A stretch of DNA of 44,540 nucleotides, from positions 1 through 44,540 of the forward strand of contig NZ_JAHLEM010000095.1 of NCBI RefSeq assembly GCF_018883605.1, written 5' to 3'. The notes under the pieces are model-generated. The model searched no databases and was not told the DNA's origin. It was given only the letters and a program-made list of their open reading frames with translations. Made by a program: the position numbers and the translations under genes. This stretch comes from Streptomyces niphimycinicus (lineage in GTDB: Bacteria > Actinomycetota > Actinomycetes > Streptomycetales > Streptomycetaceae). This document shows, in pieces, positions 7,581 to 15,779 of the stretch; position 1 is the first letter of the stretch; the number at the start of each line of letters is the position of its first letter.

Positions 7581-8126
7581 TCAATTCGAAAGAGATGTCG
7601 CCTCACTCAGGGAATCGCTGGTCACGGCGGTGCCCATGGCCTGAGCGGCCAGCTCTCGCAGGGGCTCTCCCGAGAGCCTGCGCACCGTCCATCCATCCAT
7701 CGGCTCCGCGCCGAGCGCGGCGTAGAAGCCGATCGCGGGCTCGTTCCAGTCGAGCACCGACCATTCGAAACGGGCATAGCCCCGCTCCACGCAGATCCGC
7801 GCCAGCTCGGCGAGCAGCGCCTTGCCGTGGCCGCCGCCGCGGGCCCGCGCGGTGACGTACAGATCCTCCAGATACACGCCATGGGTGCCTGTCCAGGTGG
7901 AGAAGTTACGGAACCAGAGGGCGAACCCCACCGGCCCGCCGGGCTCTCCGGCGCCGCCGGTCTCCTCGGCGATCAGCGCGAACACCGCGGGATGCGCCCC
8001 GAAGAGCGCCTCGCGCAACTGCCCCTCGGTCGCCTTCGCCTCCCGCGGAGCCCGCTCGTAGTCCGCCAGCTCGCGGATCATCGCATGGATCGCCGGAACG
8101 TCGGACGGCCTCGCTGATCGGATCAT
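7581..8126 (-). CDS. GNAT-family N-acetyltransferase
   Basis: 181 residues with a complete GNAT fold: IRSARPSDVPAIHAMIRELADYE at the N terminus, the beta4/beta5 strands around FALWFRNFSTWTGTHGVYLEDLYV, the acetyl-CoA pyrophosphate loop ARGGGHGKALLAELARICVERG near residues 103-124, and the C-terminal WNEPAIGFYAALGAEPM. It matches the diamine N-acetyltransferase-like subgroup (SSAT type). The substrate is unknown. ATG 8126 is supported by a TAGCCT -10 box placing +1 at 8127. Confidence 0.88.
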   Translation of the reverse strand: MIRSARPSDVPAIHAMIRELADYERAPREAKATEGQLREALFGAHPAVFALIAEETGGAGEPGGPVGFALWFRNFSTWTGTHGVYLEDLYVTARARGGGHGKALLAELARICVERGYARFEWSVLDWNEPAIGFYAALGAEPMDGWTVRRLSGEPLRELAAQAMGTAVTSDSLSEATSLSN

Positions 8127-8139
8127 GTGGTGAAGGCTA
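8127..8139 (-). promoter_or_regulatory. -10 element for the GNAT gene, leaderless
   Basis: TAGCCT (8139 to 8134 on the minus strand) predicts +1 one base before the ATG. Confidence 0.5.
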
Positions 8140-8221
8140 GCTGCCCGGACCGACAAACGCGGAGGTCGATCTCCCACAATGCGCGGAAAACGCCAAGACC
8201 AGGACGTTCGCGGAGCCGGAG

Positions 8222-8482
8222 CTACACGATGAGCTGATCCACATAGCACCAGTGCCACTCCTCGCCCTCCTCGAAGCTGCGCATCACCGGATGGCCGGTC
8301 TCCTCGAAGTGCCGGGTGGCGTGCTGGTACGGCGAGGAGTCGCAACAGCCCACGTGGCCGCAGACCAGACACTTCCGAAGCTGGACGGGATGGCTGCCGA
8401 CCGCCAGGCATTCGGGACAGGTCTCGGACCGCGGCTCCGGCTCGGGGCGCGGTAGTGCGGGAACATGCAGGCACTCGCTCAT
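8222..8482 (-). CDS. UBP-type zinc finger protein
   Basis: 86 residues consisting almost entirely of one zf-UBP domain. Likely zinc ligands are C4, H6, C22, C25, C38, C41, C46, H54, H58 and H64, in the typical order, with RKCLVCGHVGCCDSSPY and ATRHFEETGHPVM. The domain binds free ubiquitin C termini in eukaryotes. Stand-alone copies are common in actinobacteria, where the ligand is unknown. The ATG at 8482 is preferred over an in-frame ATG at 8506 because a TAGTCT -10 box predicts +1 at 8483. Confidence 0.88.
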   Translation of the reverse strand: MSECLHVPALPRPEPEPRSETCPECLAVGSHPVQLRKCLVCGHVGCCDSSPYQHATRHFEETGHPVMRSFEEGEEWHWCYVDQLIV

Positions 8483-8495
8483 GATTGCCAGACTA
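8483..8495 (-). promoter_or_regulatory. -10 element for the UBP zinc-finger gene, leaderless
   Basis: TAGTCT (8495 to 8490, minus strand) predicts +1 at 8483, directly before the ATG. Confidence 0.5.
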
Positions 8496-8559
8496 AAACG
8501 CCGCATGGGCGGATCACATGGACGACCGTCGGCACGGCCGGCGGGGACGGGGTCGGTCG

Positions 8560-10170
8560 ATGGACGTATTGCCGTTGTTGATGCTGGTCGCGGGCAGCGC
8601 GGTGGTTGCCGGCGCGGCCCGCAGGACCCCGGTGCCGGCGCCGCTGCTGCTGGTCCTGGTCGGGCTCGTCGGCTCGTACGTCCCGGGGGTGCCCGACTAC
8701 ACCCTGGACCCGCATATCGTGCTGCCCCTGGTGCTGCCGCCGCTGCTGCACAGCGCCGCGCTGGACAGCTCGTATCTGGATCTGCGCGCCAATCTGCGGC
8801 CGATCGCGCTGCTCTCGGTCGGGTATGTGCTCTTCGCCACCGTCGCGGTCGGCGTGGTCGCCCATCTGCTGATCCCGGGGCTGCCGCTGACCGCCGCGCT
8901 GGTGCTGGGCGCGGTGATCGCGCCGCCGGACGCCGTGGCCGCCACCGCCATCGCCCGCCGGATCGGGCTGCCCTCCCGGCTCACCACACTCCTCCAGGGC
9001 GAGTCGCTGTTCAACGACGCGACCGCGATCACCGCATACCGGGTGGCGGTGGCCGCCGCCGTGGGGGAGGGCGTGAGCTGGACCGAGGGGGTGCGGGAGT
9101 TCGCCTTCGCGGCGGTCGGCGGCGTCGTGGTCGGTCTGATCCTCATGGTGCCGCTGCACTGGCTGCGCATCCGGCTGCGGGACCCCCTGCTCCAGAACAC
9201 CCTCTCGCTGCTCATCCCCTTCGTCGCCTACGCCGTCGCCGAGCAGTTCGGGGCGTCGGGTGTGCTGGCCGTCGTGGTGGTCGGGCTCTACCTCGGACAC
9301 CACTCCTGGCAGGTCGACTTCGCCACCCGGCTCCAGGAGGCGGCGGTCTGGCGCATGATCGACTTCGTACTGGAGTCGGCGGTGTTCGCGCTGATCGGAC
9401 TGCAACTGCGGGTCGTGGTGGGCGGCCTGGGGGAGTACAGCGCGGGCGAGGCAGCCTGGTACGCGGCCGTGGTCTTCCTGGCCGTGGTGGTCGCCCGCTA
9501 CGTCTGGGTCTTCCCGTCGACCTTTGTGCCGCGGATGCTCTTCCCCGGCATTCGCGAGCGCGAGCCCGGCACCAACTGGACCGCGCCGGTCGTCGTCGGC
9601 TGGGCCGGGATGCGCGGGGTGGTCTCGCTGGCCATCGCCTTCTCGATCCCGCAGACCACCCACGGCGGGGAACCCTTCCCGGCCCGCAACCTGATCCTCT
9701 TCCTGACCTTCACGACCGTCATCGGCACCCTGGTGGTCCACGGGCTCACCCTGCCGTCCCTGATCCGGCTGCTCGGGCTGCCGGGCCGCGATCCACGGGC
9801 CGAGACGCTCGCCGAGGCACAGGCGCAGAACCAGGCGTCACTGGCGGCCGAGAGCCGCCTGGGGGAACTGCTCGACGATGAGCGCAACGCCCTGCCGCCG
9901 CCGCTCGCCGACCGGCTGCGCACTGTGCTGGAGCAGCGCCGCAACGCCGTATGGGAGCGGCTCGGGGCGGTCAACGAGGTGACCGGCGAATCGGCGGACG
10001 ACACCTACCGGAGGCTGTCCCGGGAGATGATCGAGGCCGAGCGGAAGGTGTTCGTGGACCTGCGGGACGCGCGGCGGATCGACGAGGAGATGCTGCGGTC
10101 GCTGCTGCGCCGGCTGGATCTGGAGGAGGCGGCGCTCTATCGGGAGGGGGCCACGGAGGAGGGGGCCTGA
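8560..10170 (+). CDS. CPA1-family Na+/H+ antiporter
   Basis: 536 residues. About twelve hydrophobic helices span residues 3-400, followed by a ~130-residue cytoplasmic, charged C-terminal tail (AEAQAQNQASLAAE onward). The CPA1 core is visible in VLGAVIAPPDAVAATAIARR and LLQGESLFNDATAITAYR, where the ND of FNDATA is the conserved ion-binding Asn-Asp pair. It would exchange cytoplasmic Na+ (or K+) for external protons. ATG 8560 follows GGGACGGGG. An in-frame ATG at 8518 would add a basic 14-residue stretch. The gene diverges from the UBP-finger gene with less than 100 bp between starts. Confidence 0.93.
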   Translation: MDVLPLLMLVAGSAVVAGAARRTPVPAPLLLVLVGLVGSYVPGVPDYTLDPHIVLPLVLPPLLHSAALDSSYLDLRANLRPIALLSVGYVLFATVAVGVVAHLLIPGLPLTAALVLGAVIAPPDAVAATAIARRIGLPSRLTTLLQGESLFNDATAITAYRVAVAAAVGEGVSWTEGVREFAFAAVGGVVVGLILMVPLHWLRIRLRDPLLQNTLSLLIPFVAYAVAEQFGASGVLAVVVVGLYLGHHSWQVDFATRLQEAAVWRMIDFVLESAVFALIGLQLRVVVGGLGEYSAGEAAWYAAVVFLAVVVARYVWVFPSTFVPRMLFPGIREREPGTNWTAPVVVGWAGMRGVVSLAIAFSIPQTTHGGEPFPARNLILFLTFTTVIGTLVVHGLTLPSLIRLLGLPGRDPRAETLAEAQAQNQASLAAESRLGELLDDERNALPPPLADRLRTVLEQRRNAVWERLGAVNEVTGESADDTYRRLSREMIEAERKVFVDLRDARRIDEEMLRSLLRRLDLEEAALYREGATEEGA

Positions 10171-10199
10171 GGGGCGGGCCGTCCGCGGGTGCCGCGGTG

Positions 10200-10262
10200 C
10201 CCGTACCTGGGCCTGTACCCGGGCCCGGGCCTGGGCCCGTACCTGGGCCCGGGCCCGGCGCC
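10200..10262. repeat. GGGCCC-rich low-complexity tract
   Basis: Overlapping units of CCTGGGCCCGTA and CCCGGGCCCGGG, 30 bases after the antiporter stop. It is highly self-complementary and could form several alternative hairpins. Confidence 0.55.
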
Positions 10263-10286
10263 AGGGGGTGTCCGGCGGATTGTGGC

Positions 10287-10420
10287 GCCTGCGGCGGGCT
10301 GTTCCCCTACCCGCCCCTTCCCGCAACTGGGGCTCCGCCCCCAGACCCCGCTCCTCAAGTGCCGGAGGGCTGGAAAAGCGGGGTCCAGGGGCGAGGCCCT
10401 GCGGACGCGCCGGACATCCC
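10287..10420. repeat. REP-like repeat, copy 2
   Basis: Starts with the same GCCTGCGGCGGGCTG (10287-10301) as copy 1, continues with CCCGCCCCTTCCCGCAACTG and the GGGGCTCCGCCCCCAGACCCC core in inverted order, and runs to the amidase gene end. It lies between convergent genes. Confidence 0.65.
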
Positions 10421-10433
10421 GTAGGTGAGCGGC

Positions 10434-11024
10434 CTACTTGAGGCGCTCGTGGATCCGTTCGCGCATCGCCGCCATGGTGAAGCCGCGCGGATCCACCTTG
10501 CCCGGCTGCCATTCGAGGTGGCCGATCACCGAGCGCTCGGTCCAGCCGTGATGGCGGCATACGGCCGCCGCGGCCCGCGCGATCGCGTCGAGCTGGGCCT
10601 CGGGCCACGGGTCCTCGCCGTCGCCCAGGTTCTCGCATTCGAAGCCGTAGAAGGCGCGGTTGCCATCGGTGTTCGCCTCGTTGTCGGGCGGCAGGGCCCG
10701 CTCGGCGATCACCGCCCGCAGGACGTCGTCGTCGCCGAGACCGGCGTGGTTGGCGCGGCCGTAGCCGACCAGATGGACGCCGCCGTCCTTGGCGATCACG
10801 CCGTGGCACAGCGGGCCGGGCAGCCCCTCGAAGCCGTCCCGGCAGATCGCCACCGTCTCCTCGGTGCCGGAGGTGACGGTGTGGTGGATCATCACCCCGT
10901 GCACCGGGCCCCATGGGCCCTTGTGGTTTCTGTTGTGCTCCCGCCAGTCGCCGACCTGCGTCACCCGCACGCCCTCGTTCGTCAACGCCGCCAGGAAGTC
11001 CCCCGCGGACATGGGTGAGGCCAT
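10434..11024 (-). CDS. N-acetylmuramoyl-L-alanine amidase (Amidase_2/PGRP fold)
   Basis: 196 residues. The zinc-dependent amidase-2 domain covers most of the protein: VMIHHTVTSGTEETVAICRDG gives the first zinc His and GHLEWQPGKVDPRGFTM the C-terminal His plus the conserved Lys. CHGVIAKDGGVHLVGYGRANHAG is the typical middle segment. It would cleave the lactyl-alanine amide bond of peptidoglycan. No signal peptide is evident, so it may act in the cytoplasm or leave by a non-classical route. ATG 11024 has GGAGG five bases upstream. The family also occurs in phage endolysins, but the context is chromosomal. Confidence 0.9.
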   Translation of the reverse strand: MASPMSAGDFLAALTNEGVRVTQVGDWREHNRNHKGPWGPVHGVMIHHTVTSGTEETVAICRDGFEGLPGPLCHGVIAKDGGVHLVGYGRANHAGLGDDDVLRAVIAERALPPDNEANTDGNRAFYGFECENLGDGEDPWPEAQLDAIARAAAAVCRHHGWTERSVIGHLEWQPGKVDPRGFTMAAMRERIHERLK

Positions 11025-11194
11025 GACCGCCTCCGTTCTGGTCGCACGGCGGGCCCCGGTCGCGGTCCGCCTCGTTCACCCGCTTGCTTACCCATCGCAC
11101 GCACATAAACACACGGGGTGATCAATGGTGGGGGGCGCGTTATCGTGCGAGCCGATGCATCCGTTCCACATCGCTCCGGGAGACACACCGCACC

Positions 11195-12106
11195 ATGGAC
11201 TACCAGGCAGTGCTGGACGAGGTCGCGGCCCATGTGAAGCCGCAGATCGGCCGGGGCCGGGTGGCGCAGTACATCCCGGCGCTCGCCTCGGTGGACGCGG
11301 ACCGCTTCGGGATCGCCATCGCCGATGTCGACGGCCATGTCACCGGGGTCGGCGACTGGGAGCGGCCCTTCTCGGTGCAGTCCATCTCCAAGGCGTTCAG
11401 CCTCGCGCTCGTCCTGGCCGACGACGGCGAGAAGCTGTGGCGGCGGGTCGGCCGGGAGCCCTCGGGCAACCCCTTCAACTCCCTGGTGCAGCTCGAGTAC
11501 GAGAACGGCATCCCGCGCAATCCGTTCATCAACGCCGGGGCGCTCGTCGTCACCGACCGGCTGCACACCCTTACCGGCGACGCCAGCACCACCATGCTGG
11601 ACTTCCTGCGCGCCGAGAGCGGCAATCCGGACCTCGCCTTCGACCAGGAGGTCGCCGTCTCCGAGTCCGCCCATGGCGACCGTAATGCCGCCGTCGCCCA
11701 CTTCATGGCGAGCTACGGCAACCTCCACAACCCGGTGCCCACCGTCCTGGAGCACTACTTCTGGCAGTGCTCGATCGAGATGAGCTGCCGCGATCTGGCG
11801 CTGGCCGGGGGCTTCCTGGCGCGCCACGGGCTGCGCGCGGACGGCTCGCGGCTGTTGTCGCAGAGCGAGGCGAAGCGGGTCAACGCGGTCATGCTCACCT
11901 GCGGTACGTACGACGCGGCGGGCGACTTCGCCTACCGCGTGGGGCTGCCCGGCAAGAGCGGTGTCGGCGGCGGCATCGTCGCGGTGGTTCCCGGCCGCTG
12001 CACGCTGTGCGTCTGGAGCCCCGGCCTCGACGCCCGCGGCAACTCGGTGGCCGGAGTGGCGGCCCTGGACCACTTCACCACGCTGACCGGCTGGTCCGTC
12101 TTCTAG
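11195..12106 (+). CDS. glsA: Glutaminase (GlsA family)
   Basis: 303 residues, normal GlsA length. It has the serine beta-lactamase-like fold, with the catalytic S-X-X-K motif in PFSVQSISKAF (S63, K66). NPFNSLVQLEYENGIPRNPFINAGAL provides the substrate-binding Asn/Glu. GLPGKSGVGGGIVAVVPG near the C terminus is also diagnostic. It hydrolyses L-glutamine to glutamate and ammonia in the cytoplasm. ATG 11195 begins MDYQAVLDEV, with GGGAG 12 bases upstream. An in-frame start at 11084 has no support. Confidence 0.95.
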   Translation: MDYQAVLDEVAAHVKPQIGRGRVAQYIPALASVDADRFGIAIADVDGHVTGVGDWERPFSVQSISKAFSLALVLADDGEKLWRRVGREPSGNPFNSLVQLEYENGIPRNPFINAGALVVTDRLHTLTGDASTTMLDFLRAESGNPDLAFDQEVAVSESAHGDRNAAVAHFMASYGNLHNPVPTVLEHYFWQCSIEMSCRDLALAGGFLARHGLRADGSRLLSQSEAKRVNAVMLTCGTYDAAGDFAYRVGLPGKSGVGGGIVAVVPGRCTLCVWSPGLDARGNSVAGVAALDHFTTLTGWSVF

Positions 12107-12232
12107 CGGCGGAGGGCGTGGCGGCGGACGTGGCGGCGGGCGCGCGGGGGCGGGCGCTGCGGCGGAGGTGGCGCCCGGCCTGGCGTGGCGGGAGCATGGA
12201 GAGTAGTGGTGGTGAGCAGGAGGTGTACCGCC

Positions 12233-12457
12233 ATGCAGCACGAGATGCGCGCCGAATACGAGGAGGGCAGCTCCGGGCGGGTCGCGGGCGCGCCCGTCAA
12301 GATCTGGCACATGGTCCGCGGGAACGGAACGACCGCGATGTGCGGGCGGGAGCTGGACCCGGACGCCGAGACCCAGGCCGCCGATCTGTGGGCCACGGGT
12401 GACTCGGGGCCCTTCTGTCACTCGTGCGGTGCGATGTATCTGCGCGAGGTCCCTTGA
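12233..12457 (+). CDS. Small conserved Cys-rich protein, probable zinc site
   Basis: 74 residues. AGGAGGT lies eight bases before the ATG. H26, C37, C62 and C65 (HMVRG...MCGREL...CHSC) could hold one metal ion. Similar short proteins occur widely in streptomycetes without assigned function. The stop TGA (12455-12457) overlaps the TTG start of the AraC-type regulator, indicating translational coupling. Confidence 0.8.
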   Translation: MQHEMRAEYEEGSSGRVAGAPVKIWHMVRGNGTTAMCGRELDPDAETQAADLWATGDSGPFCHSCGAMYLREVP

Positions 12458-13248
12458 GCGAGTACCGGGAGCGAAGGGCGCTGATCGGCCGCGGCGCCGC
12501 GGTGTGGACGCGTACGGCCGGCACCGGGCCGCAGCGGGTGCTCCCGGACGGCTGCACGGATCTGATCTGGAGCGAGATCGGACCCGACGGCGAGCTGCTG
12601 GTCGCCGGGCCGGATACGCGTGCCCGCCTCGCCCCCGGCCCGCCCGGCACCCGCGCCGTGGGCCTGCGGTTCGCCCCGGGGCAGGGCCCCGCCGTGCTGG
12701 GCGTACCGGCGCATGAACTCCGCGATCAGCTCGTGCCGTTGGCCGCGCTCTGGCCGGGCGCCGAGGTCCGGCGGCTGACCGAGCAAATCGCCGACGCCGA
12801 GCAAATCGCCGAAGCCGAAGCCGAAGCCGAAGCCGACGCCGAAGCCGACGCCGTAGCCGAGCGGGCGGCGGCGCGGCAGGCCGCCCAGGGCCGCCTGCTG
12901 GAGGACGCCGCCCTGAGCCGCCTGCGGACGGCGGAACCGCCCGATCCGGTGCTCGCCGCGGTCGTCGCCGGGGTATCCCGCGGAACGGGCGTGGCCGGGA
13001 TCGCCGCCGCCGTGGGGCTGGGGGAGCGGCAGTTGCACCGCCGCTCCCTCGCCGCGTTCGGCTACGGCCCCAAGACGCTGGGCCGGGTGCTGCGGCTGAA
13101 CCGGGCCCTGGACCTGGCGCGCACCGGCGTCCCCTTCGCGGCGGTCGCGGCCACGGCGGGCTACGCCGACCAGGCGCATCTCGCCCGCGAGGTCAGGACC
13201 CTGACCGGCGTCCCGCTGGGCCGTCTGCTCCAGGGGTCAGGAGGGTAG
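12454..13248 (+). CDS. AraC-family transcriptional regulator
   Basis: 264 residues. The N-terminal ~105 residues match the DUF6597 sensor domain (VLPDGCTDLIWSE, AVGLRFAPGQGPAVLGVPA). The C-terminal AraC double helix-turn-helix covers ~165-260: GLGERQLHRRSLAAFGYGPKTLGRVLRL and AVAATAGYADQAHLAREVRTLTGVPLGRL. Between them is a low-complexity Ala/Glu insert of ~25 residues encoded by a hexanucleotide repeat. TTG 12454 overlaps the previous stop as TTGA, with GCGAGGT upstream. GTG codons at 12430 and 12502 are alternatives. The 3' end overlaps the convergent VOC gene by 12 bp. Confidence 0.85.
   Translation: MSEYRERRALIGRGAAVWTRTAGTGPQRVLPDGCTDLIWSEIGPDGELLVAGPDTRARLAPGPPGTRAVGLRFAPGQGPAVLGVPAHELRDQLVPLAALWPGAEVRRLTEQIADAEQIAEAEAEAEADAEADAVAERAAARQAAQGRLLEDAALSRLRTAEPPDPVLAAVVAGVSRGTGVAGIAAAVGLGERQLHRRSLAAFGYGPKTLGRVLRLNRALDLARTGVPFAAVAATAGYADQAHLAREVRTLTGVPLGRLLQGSGG
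12781..12858 (+). repeat. In-frame hexanucleotide repeat in the AraC linker
   Basis: An 18-bp unit beginning GAGCAAATCGCC is duplicated (12781, 12799) and runs into repeats of GCCGAA/GCCGAC. It encodes alternating Ala-Glu/Ala-Asp in the interdomain linker. Confidence 0.8.
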
Positions 13249-13632
13249 CGGGGCGAACAGGTCCAGGCTGTTGCCGTCGGGGTCGAGGACCGTCGCGTAG
13301 CGCTGGCCCCACGGCGCGTCCCACGGCTCCTTCTTGCCGCGTACGCCCGACCCCACGAGGTCCTGGTAGGTCTTGTCCACCTCGGCCGGGCTGTCGCAGG
13401 CGAAGGCCAGCGCCACCTGGTGGGAGCCGCTCGGCGGCGTCCACTCCCGGTCGAAGGAGCGCACCGTCTCGACGGTGTCCCACATCAGCCGCACCCCGCC
13501 GGGCAGGGCGGCCTCGGCGTGCGGCTGGGCGTCGGCCTCGGCGGGGATGTCGAGGCCGAGGCGACGGTAGAAGGCGAGGGAGCCGGCCAGGTCGGCGACG
13601 ACCAGGCCGATGGCGTTGAATCGTGCTGTCAT
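13237..13632 (-). CDS. VOC-superfamily (glyoxalase/bleomycin-resistance-like) protein
   Basis: 131 residues forming one VOC module with two beta-alpha-beta-beta-beta repeats. The first is FNAIGLVVADLAGSLAFYRRLGLD; the second is QVALAFACDSPAEVDKTYQDLV followed by RYATVLDPDGNSLDLFAPL. The C-terminal DPDGNSLDLF is the usual metal/strand motif. Substrate unknown; members range from glyoxalases to antibiotic-sequestering proteins. ATG 13632 coincides with the +1 predicted from a TACGCT -10 box. Confidence 0.87.
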   Translation of the reverse strand: MTARFNAIGLVVADLAGSLAFYRRLGLDIPAEADAQPHAEAALPGGVRLMWDTVETVRSFDREWTPPSGSHQVALAFACDSPAEVDKTYQDLVGSGVRGKKEPWDAPWGQRYATVLDPDGNSLDLFAPLPS

Positions 13633-13644
13633 ACGGGCAGCGTA
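13632..13644 (-). promoter_or_regulatory. -10 element for the VOC gene, leaderless
   Basis: TACGCT (13644 to 13639, minus strand) predicts +1 at 13632, the A of the ATG. Confidence 0.55.
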
Positions 13645-13708
13645 GGCAGCGCCCGGGCGGCCGGTCTTGAACGAATCGGACGTTGTGGTGGAGGCGGCCA
13701 GGACGCCG

Positions 13709-14647
13709 TCAGGGGCAGTGGATGACCTGGCCCGCGTACGACAGATTGCCGCCGAAGCCGAAGAGCAGCACCGGGGCGCCGGAGGCCACCTCCCCGCGCT
13801 CGACCAGCTTGGAGAGGGCGAGCGGAATGCTGGCCGCCGAGGTGTTGCCGGACTCCACCACATCGCGGGCGATCACCGCGTTGACCGCGCCCAGCTTGTG
13901 GGCGACGGGTTCGATGATCCGCAGATTGGCCTGGTGCAGCACGACCCCGGCCAGCTCCTCCGGGGAGATCCCGGCCCGTTCGCACACCTGCCGCGCGATC
14001 GGCGGCAGATGGGTGGTGGCCCAGCGGTAGACGGTCTGGCCCTCCTGCGCGAAGCGGGGCGGTGTGCCCTCGATGCGGACCGCGCCGCCCATCTCCGGGA
14101 CCGAGCCCCACACCACCGGGCCGATGCCCGGCCGCTCGGCGGCCACCACCACGGCGGCGCCCGCGCCGTCGCCGGTCAGGACGCAGGTGGAACGGTCGGT
14201 CCAGTCGGTGGCCGCGGTGAACTTGTCGGCGCCGATCACCAGGGCCGCGGTGGCCGCCCCGGCCCGGATGGTGTGGTCGGCGGTGGCGAGCGCGTGGGTG
14301 AAACCGGCGCACACCACATTGAGGTCCATGGTGGCGGGGCAGCCGAGCCCCAGCCGGGCGGCGACCCGGGCCGCCATATTGGGGCTGCGGTCGATCGCCG
14401 TGCAGGTGGCGACGAGCACGAGGTCGATGTCGGAGGGGGCGAGACCGCTGTGGGCCAGCGCCTTGGCGGCGGCCGCCGCGGCCATCTCGTCGACCGTTTC
14501 GTCGGGGCGGGCGAGATGCCGGGTGCGGATGCCGACCCGGCTGCGGATCCACTCGTCGCTGGTGTCGACCATGGCCGCGAGGTCCTCGTTGCCGAGCACC
14601 TTCGCGGGCTGGTAGTGGCCGAGTGCCAGTACGTGTGAGCCGGTCAT
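13709..14647 (-). CDS. 3-oxoacyl-ACP synthase III family protein (FabH-like)
   Basis: 312 residues with a complete KAS III triad: Cys113 in NVVCAGF, His238 in LHQANLRI and Asn268 in ESGNTSAAS. The N terminus GHYQPAKVLGNEDLAAMVDTSDEWIRSRVGIRTRHLA is typical of FabH. It would condense an acyl-CoA starter with malonyl-ACP. It stands alone, without fabD, acpP or fabF, so it is an accessory copy rather than the housekeeping FabH. A role in an unusual starter unit, or in ester/amide formation as for KAS III-like CerJ types, is possible. ATG 14647 has GAAGGGG seven bases upstream. Confidence 0.9.
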   Translation of the reverse strand: MTGSHVLALGHYQPAKVLGNEDLAAMVDTSDEWIRSRVGIRTRHLARPDETVDEMAAAAAAKALAHSGLAPSDIDLVLVATCTAIDRSPNMAARVAARLGLGCPATMDLNVVCAGFTHALATADHTIRAGAATAALVIGADKFTAATDWTDRSTCVLTGDGAGAAVVVAAERPGIGPVVWGSVPEMGGAVRIEGTPPRFAQEGQTVYRWATTHLPPIARQVCERAGISPEELAGVVLHQANLRIIEPVAHKLGAVNAVIARDVVESGNTSAASIPLALSKLVERGEVASGAPVLLFGFGGNLSYAGQVIHCP

Positions 14648-14768
14648 CGGTCATCCCCTTCGCCCAGTGCCGACGTATCCGCGCCGTTTGCGGAGATCTC
14701 GACGCACAGTCTGCGGTGTGTCCAGTCTTGAGCGGAGCAGACGTGCCGTGCGCTCGGTCTACTCACCA

Positions 14769-14785
14769 ATCTTGGGCGCCAAGAT
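14769..14785. promoter_or_regulatory. Inverted repeat upstream of the KAS III gene
   Basis: ATCTTGG-GCG-CCAAGAT, with perfect 7-bp arms, lies about 120 bases upstream of the start codon and downstream of the acid phosphatase gene. Its short centre and AT-containing arms suggest a dimeric-repressor operator more than a terminator. Confidence 0.45.
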
Positions 14786-14854
14786 CTGGAGTTTTCGACC
14801 TTTCCCCGGCGGGGGGTGATGGGCGGTGGCGGAAGGGGATGACCTGACCGCGGC

Positions 14855-15514
14855 TCAGGAAAGCTGACCGTCGTAGTCCGGGAGCTTGAAGGACTTCTCG
14901 GCGTGGCCGCCGCTGATGTCGGTGGCGCTGTTGCCGATGTTGGCGATGATCGTGTAGCCGTTCTTCTCGATCTCCGCCCGCTTGGCGGTCTTGTAGTCGG
15001 CCACGTTCTGGAAGAGATCCGGCAGGTGGCGTACGTACAGACCGGCGACCGAGTAGCCGACCTGCTCCAGGTTCCACTCGGTCGGCCAGGAGATGATGCC
15101 GGGCCGCGCGGTGACGAAGAAGATGGCCACGCCGCGCTCGTGCGCGTACTGGGAGAGCTTCAGGACCGGCTCGACGGGGTGCTGGGGGAGGGCGAAGCGG
15201 AAGTCCGTCTCCAGCGAGGTGTTGTCGATGTCCAGGACGATGGCCTGCTTCTGCCCCGAGGGGTTGGCTGTGCGCTCCTCGATGTAGGGGCGGGCCTGCT
15301 CGTCGATGATGGCGCGAACATCGCGCTGCCAGGTCTCGTAGTCGACCTTCTCGGCGGCGGTGGCGCTCGACGGCGCAGCCGTGGCCGCCGCGGTGGCGGT
15401 GGTGCCGGGGGTGGCGGCGGTCGCCGTGGTGGCCGTTCCGCCGACGCCGATGGCGAGGGCGACGACCACCGTCGTCATGCCGAGCCGCCGTGATCGCGCG
15501 CGTCCTGCTGTCAT
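14855..15514 (-). CDS. Secreted HAD-family acid phosphatase (class B-like)
   Basis: 219 residues. A signal peptide is clear: basic start TAGRARSRR, hydrophobic core MTTVVVALAIGVGG, then an Ala/Thr-rich stretch to about residue 53. The mature HAD domain has motif I VLDIDNTSLETDF (D95, D97, T99), motif II FFVTARPG and a C-terminal IIANIGNSATDISGGHAEKSFKLPD. It probably releases phosphate from nucleotides or other monoesters outside the cell. ATG 15514 has GAAGGATG upstream. The Thr/Ala-rich segment after the signal may be a wall-spanning linker. Confidence 0.88.
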   Translation of the reverse strand: MTAGRARSRRLGMTTVVVALAIGVGGTATTATAATPGTTATAAATAAPSSATAAEKVDYETWQRDVRAIIDEQARPYIEERTANPSGQKQAIVLDIDNTSLETDFRFALPQHPVEPVLKLSQYAHERGVAIFFVTARPGIISWPTEWNLEQVGYSVAGLYVRHLPDLFQNVADYKTAKRAEIEKNGYTIIANIGNSATDISGGHAEKSFKLPDYDGQLS

Positions 15515-15660
15515 CGGTCACATCCTTCACTTCGAGGCGATTGCCGGATGGCATGCTCACGGCTCCCGGTGGACTTGAGAAGACCTCTGCTTTACCGGTG
15601 AGTAACAGTTCGCGGCCGAGGGGCCCTAATAGGCCAACGACACGTGCCGTGCCGTTCGTT

Positions 15661-15685
15661 GACTGGTCAGCCGGTAGATGGGTAT
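15661..15685 (+). promoter_or_regulatory. SigB/SigH-type promoter of the first STAS gene
   Basis: GACT (15661-15664), 15-bp spacer, GGGTAT (15680-15685) fits the Streptomyces stress-sigma consensus GNNT-N14-16-GGGTAY. It lies 95 bp upstream of the STAS start codon. Confidence 0.5.
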
Positions 15686-15779
15686 GTCATCTACTGAAGG
15701 GCCGGCCTGGACCCCGGCGCTGACCGGCGTGACCGCGGGCTCCGGTGTCGCGCGCCTCCACCAGGTCAAGGAGGCTTGC

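Noticed and set aside
10200..10262. GGGCCC tract as a possible CRISPR-like array
   Set aside because: No constant repeat with unique spacers; it is simple low-complexity sequence.
10434..11024. The amidase as part of a prophage
   Set aside because: No holin, integrase or phage structural gene nearby; neighbours are chromosomal housekeeping genes.
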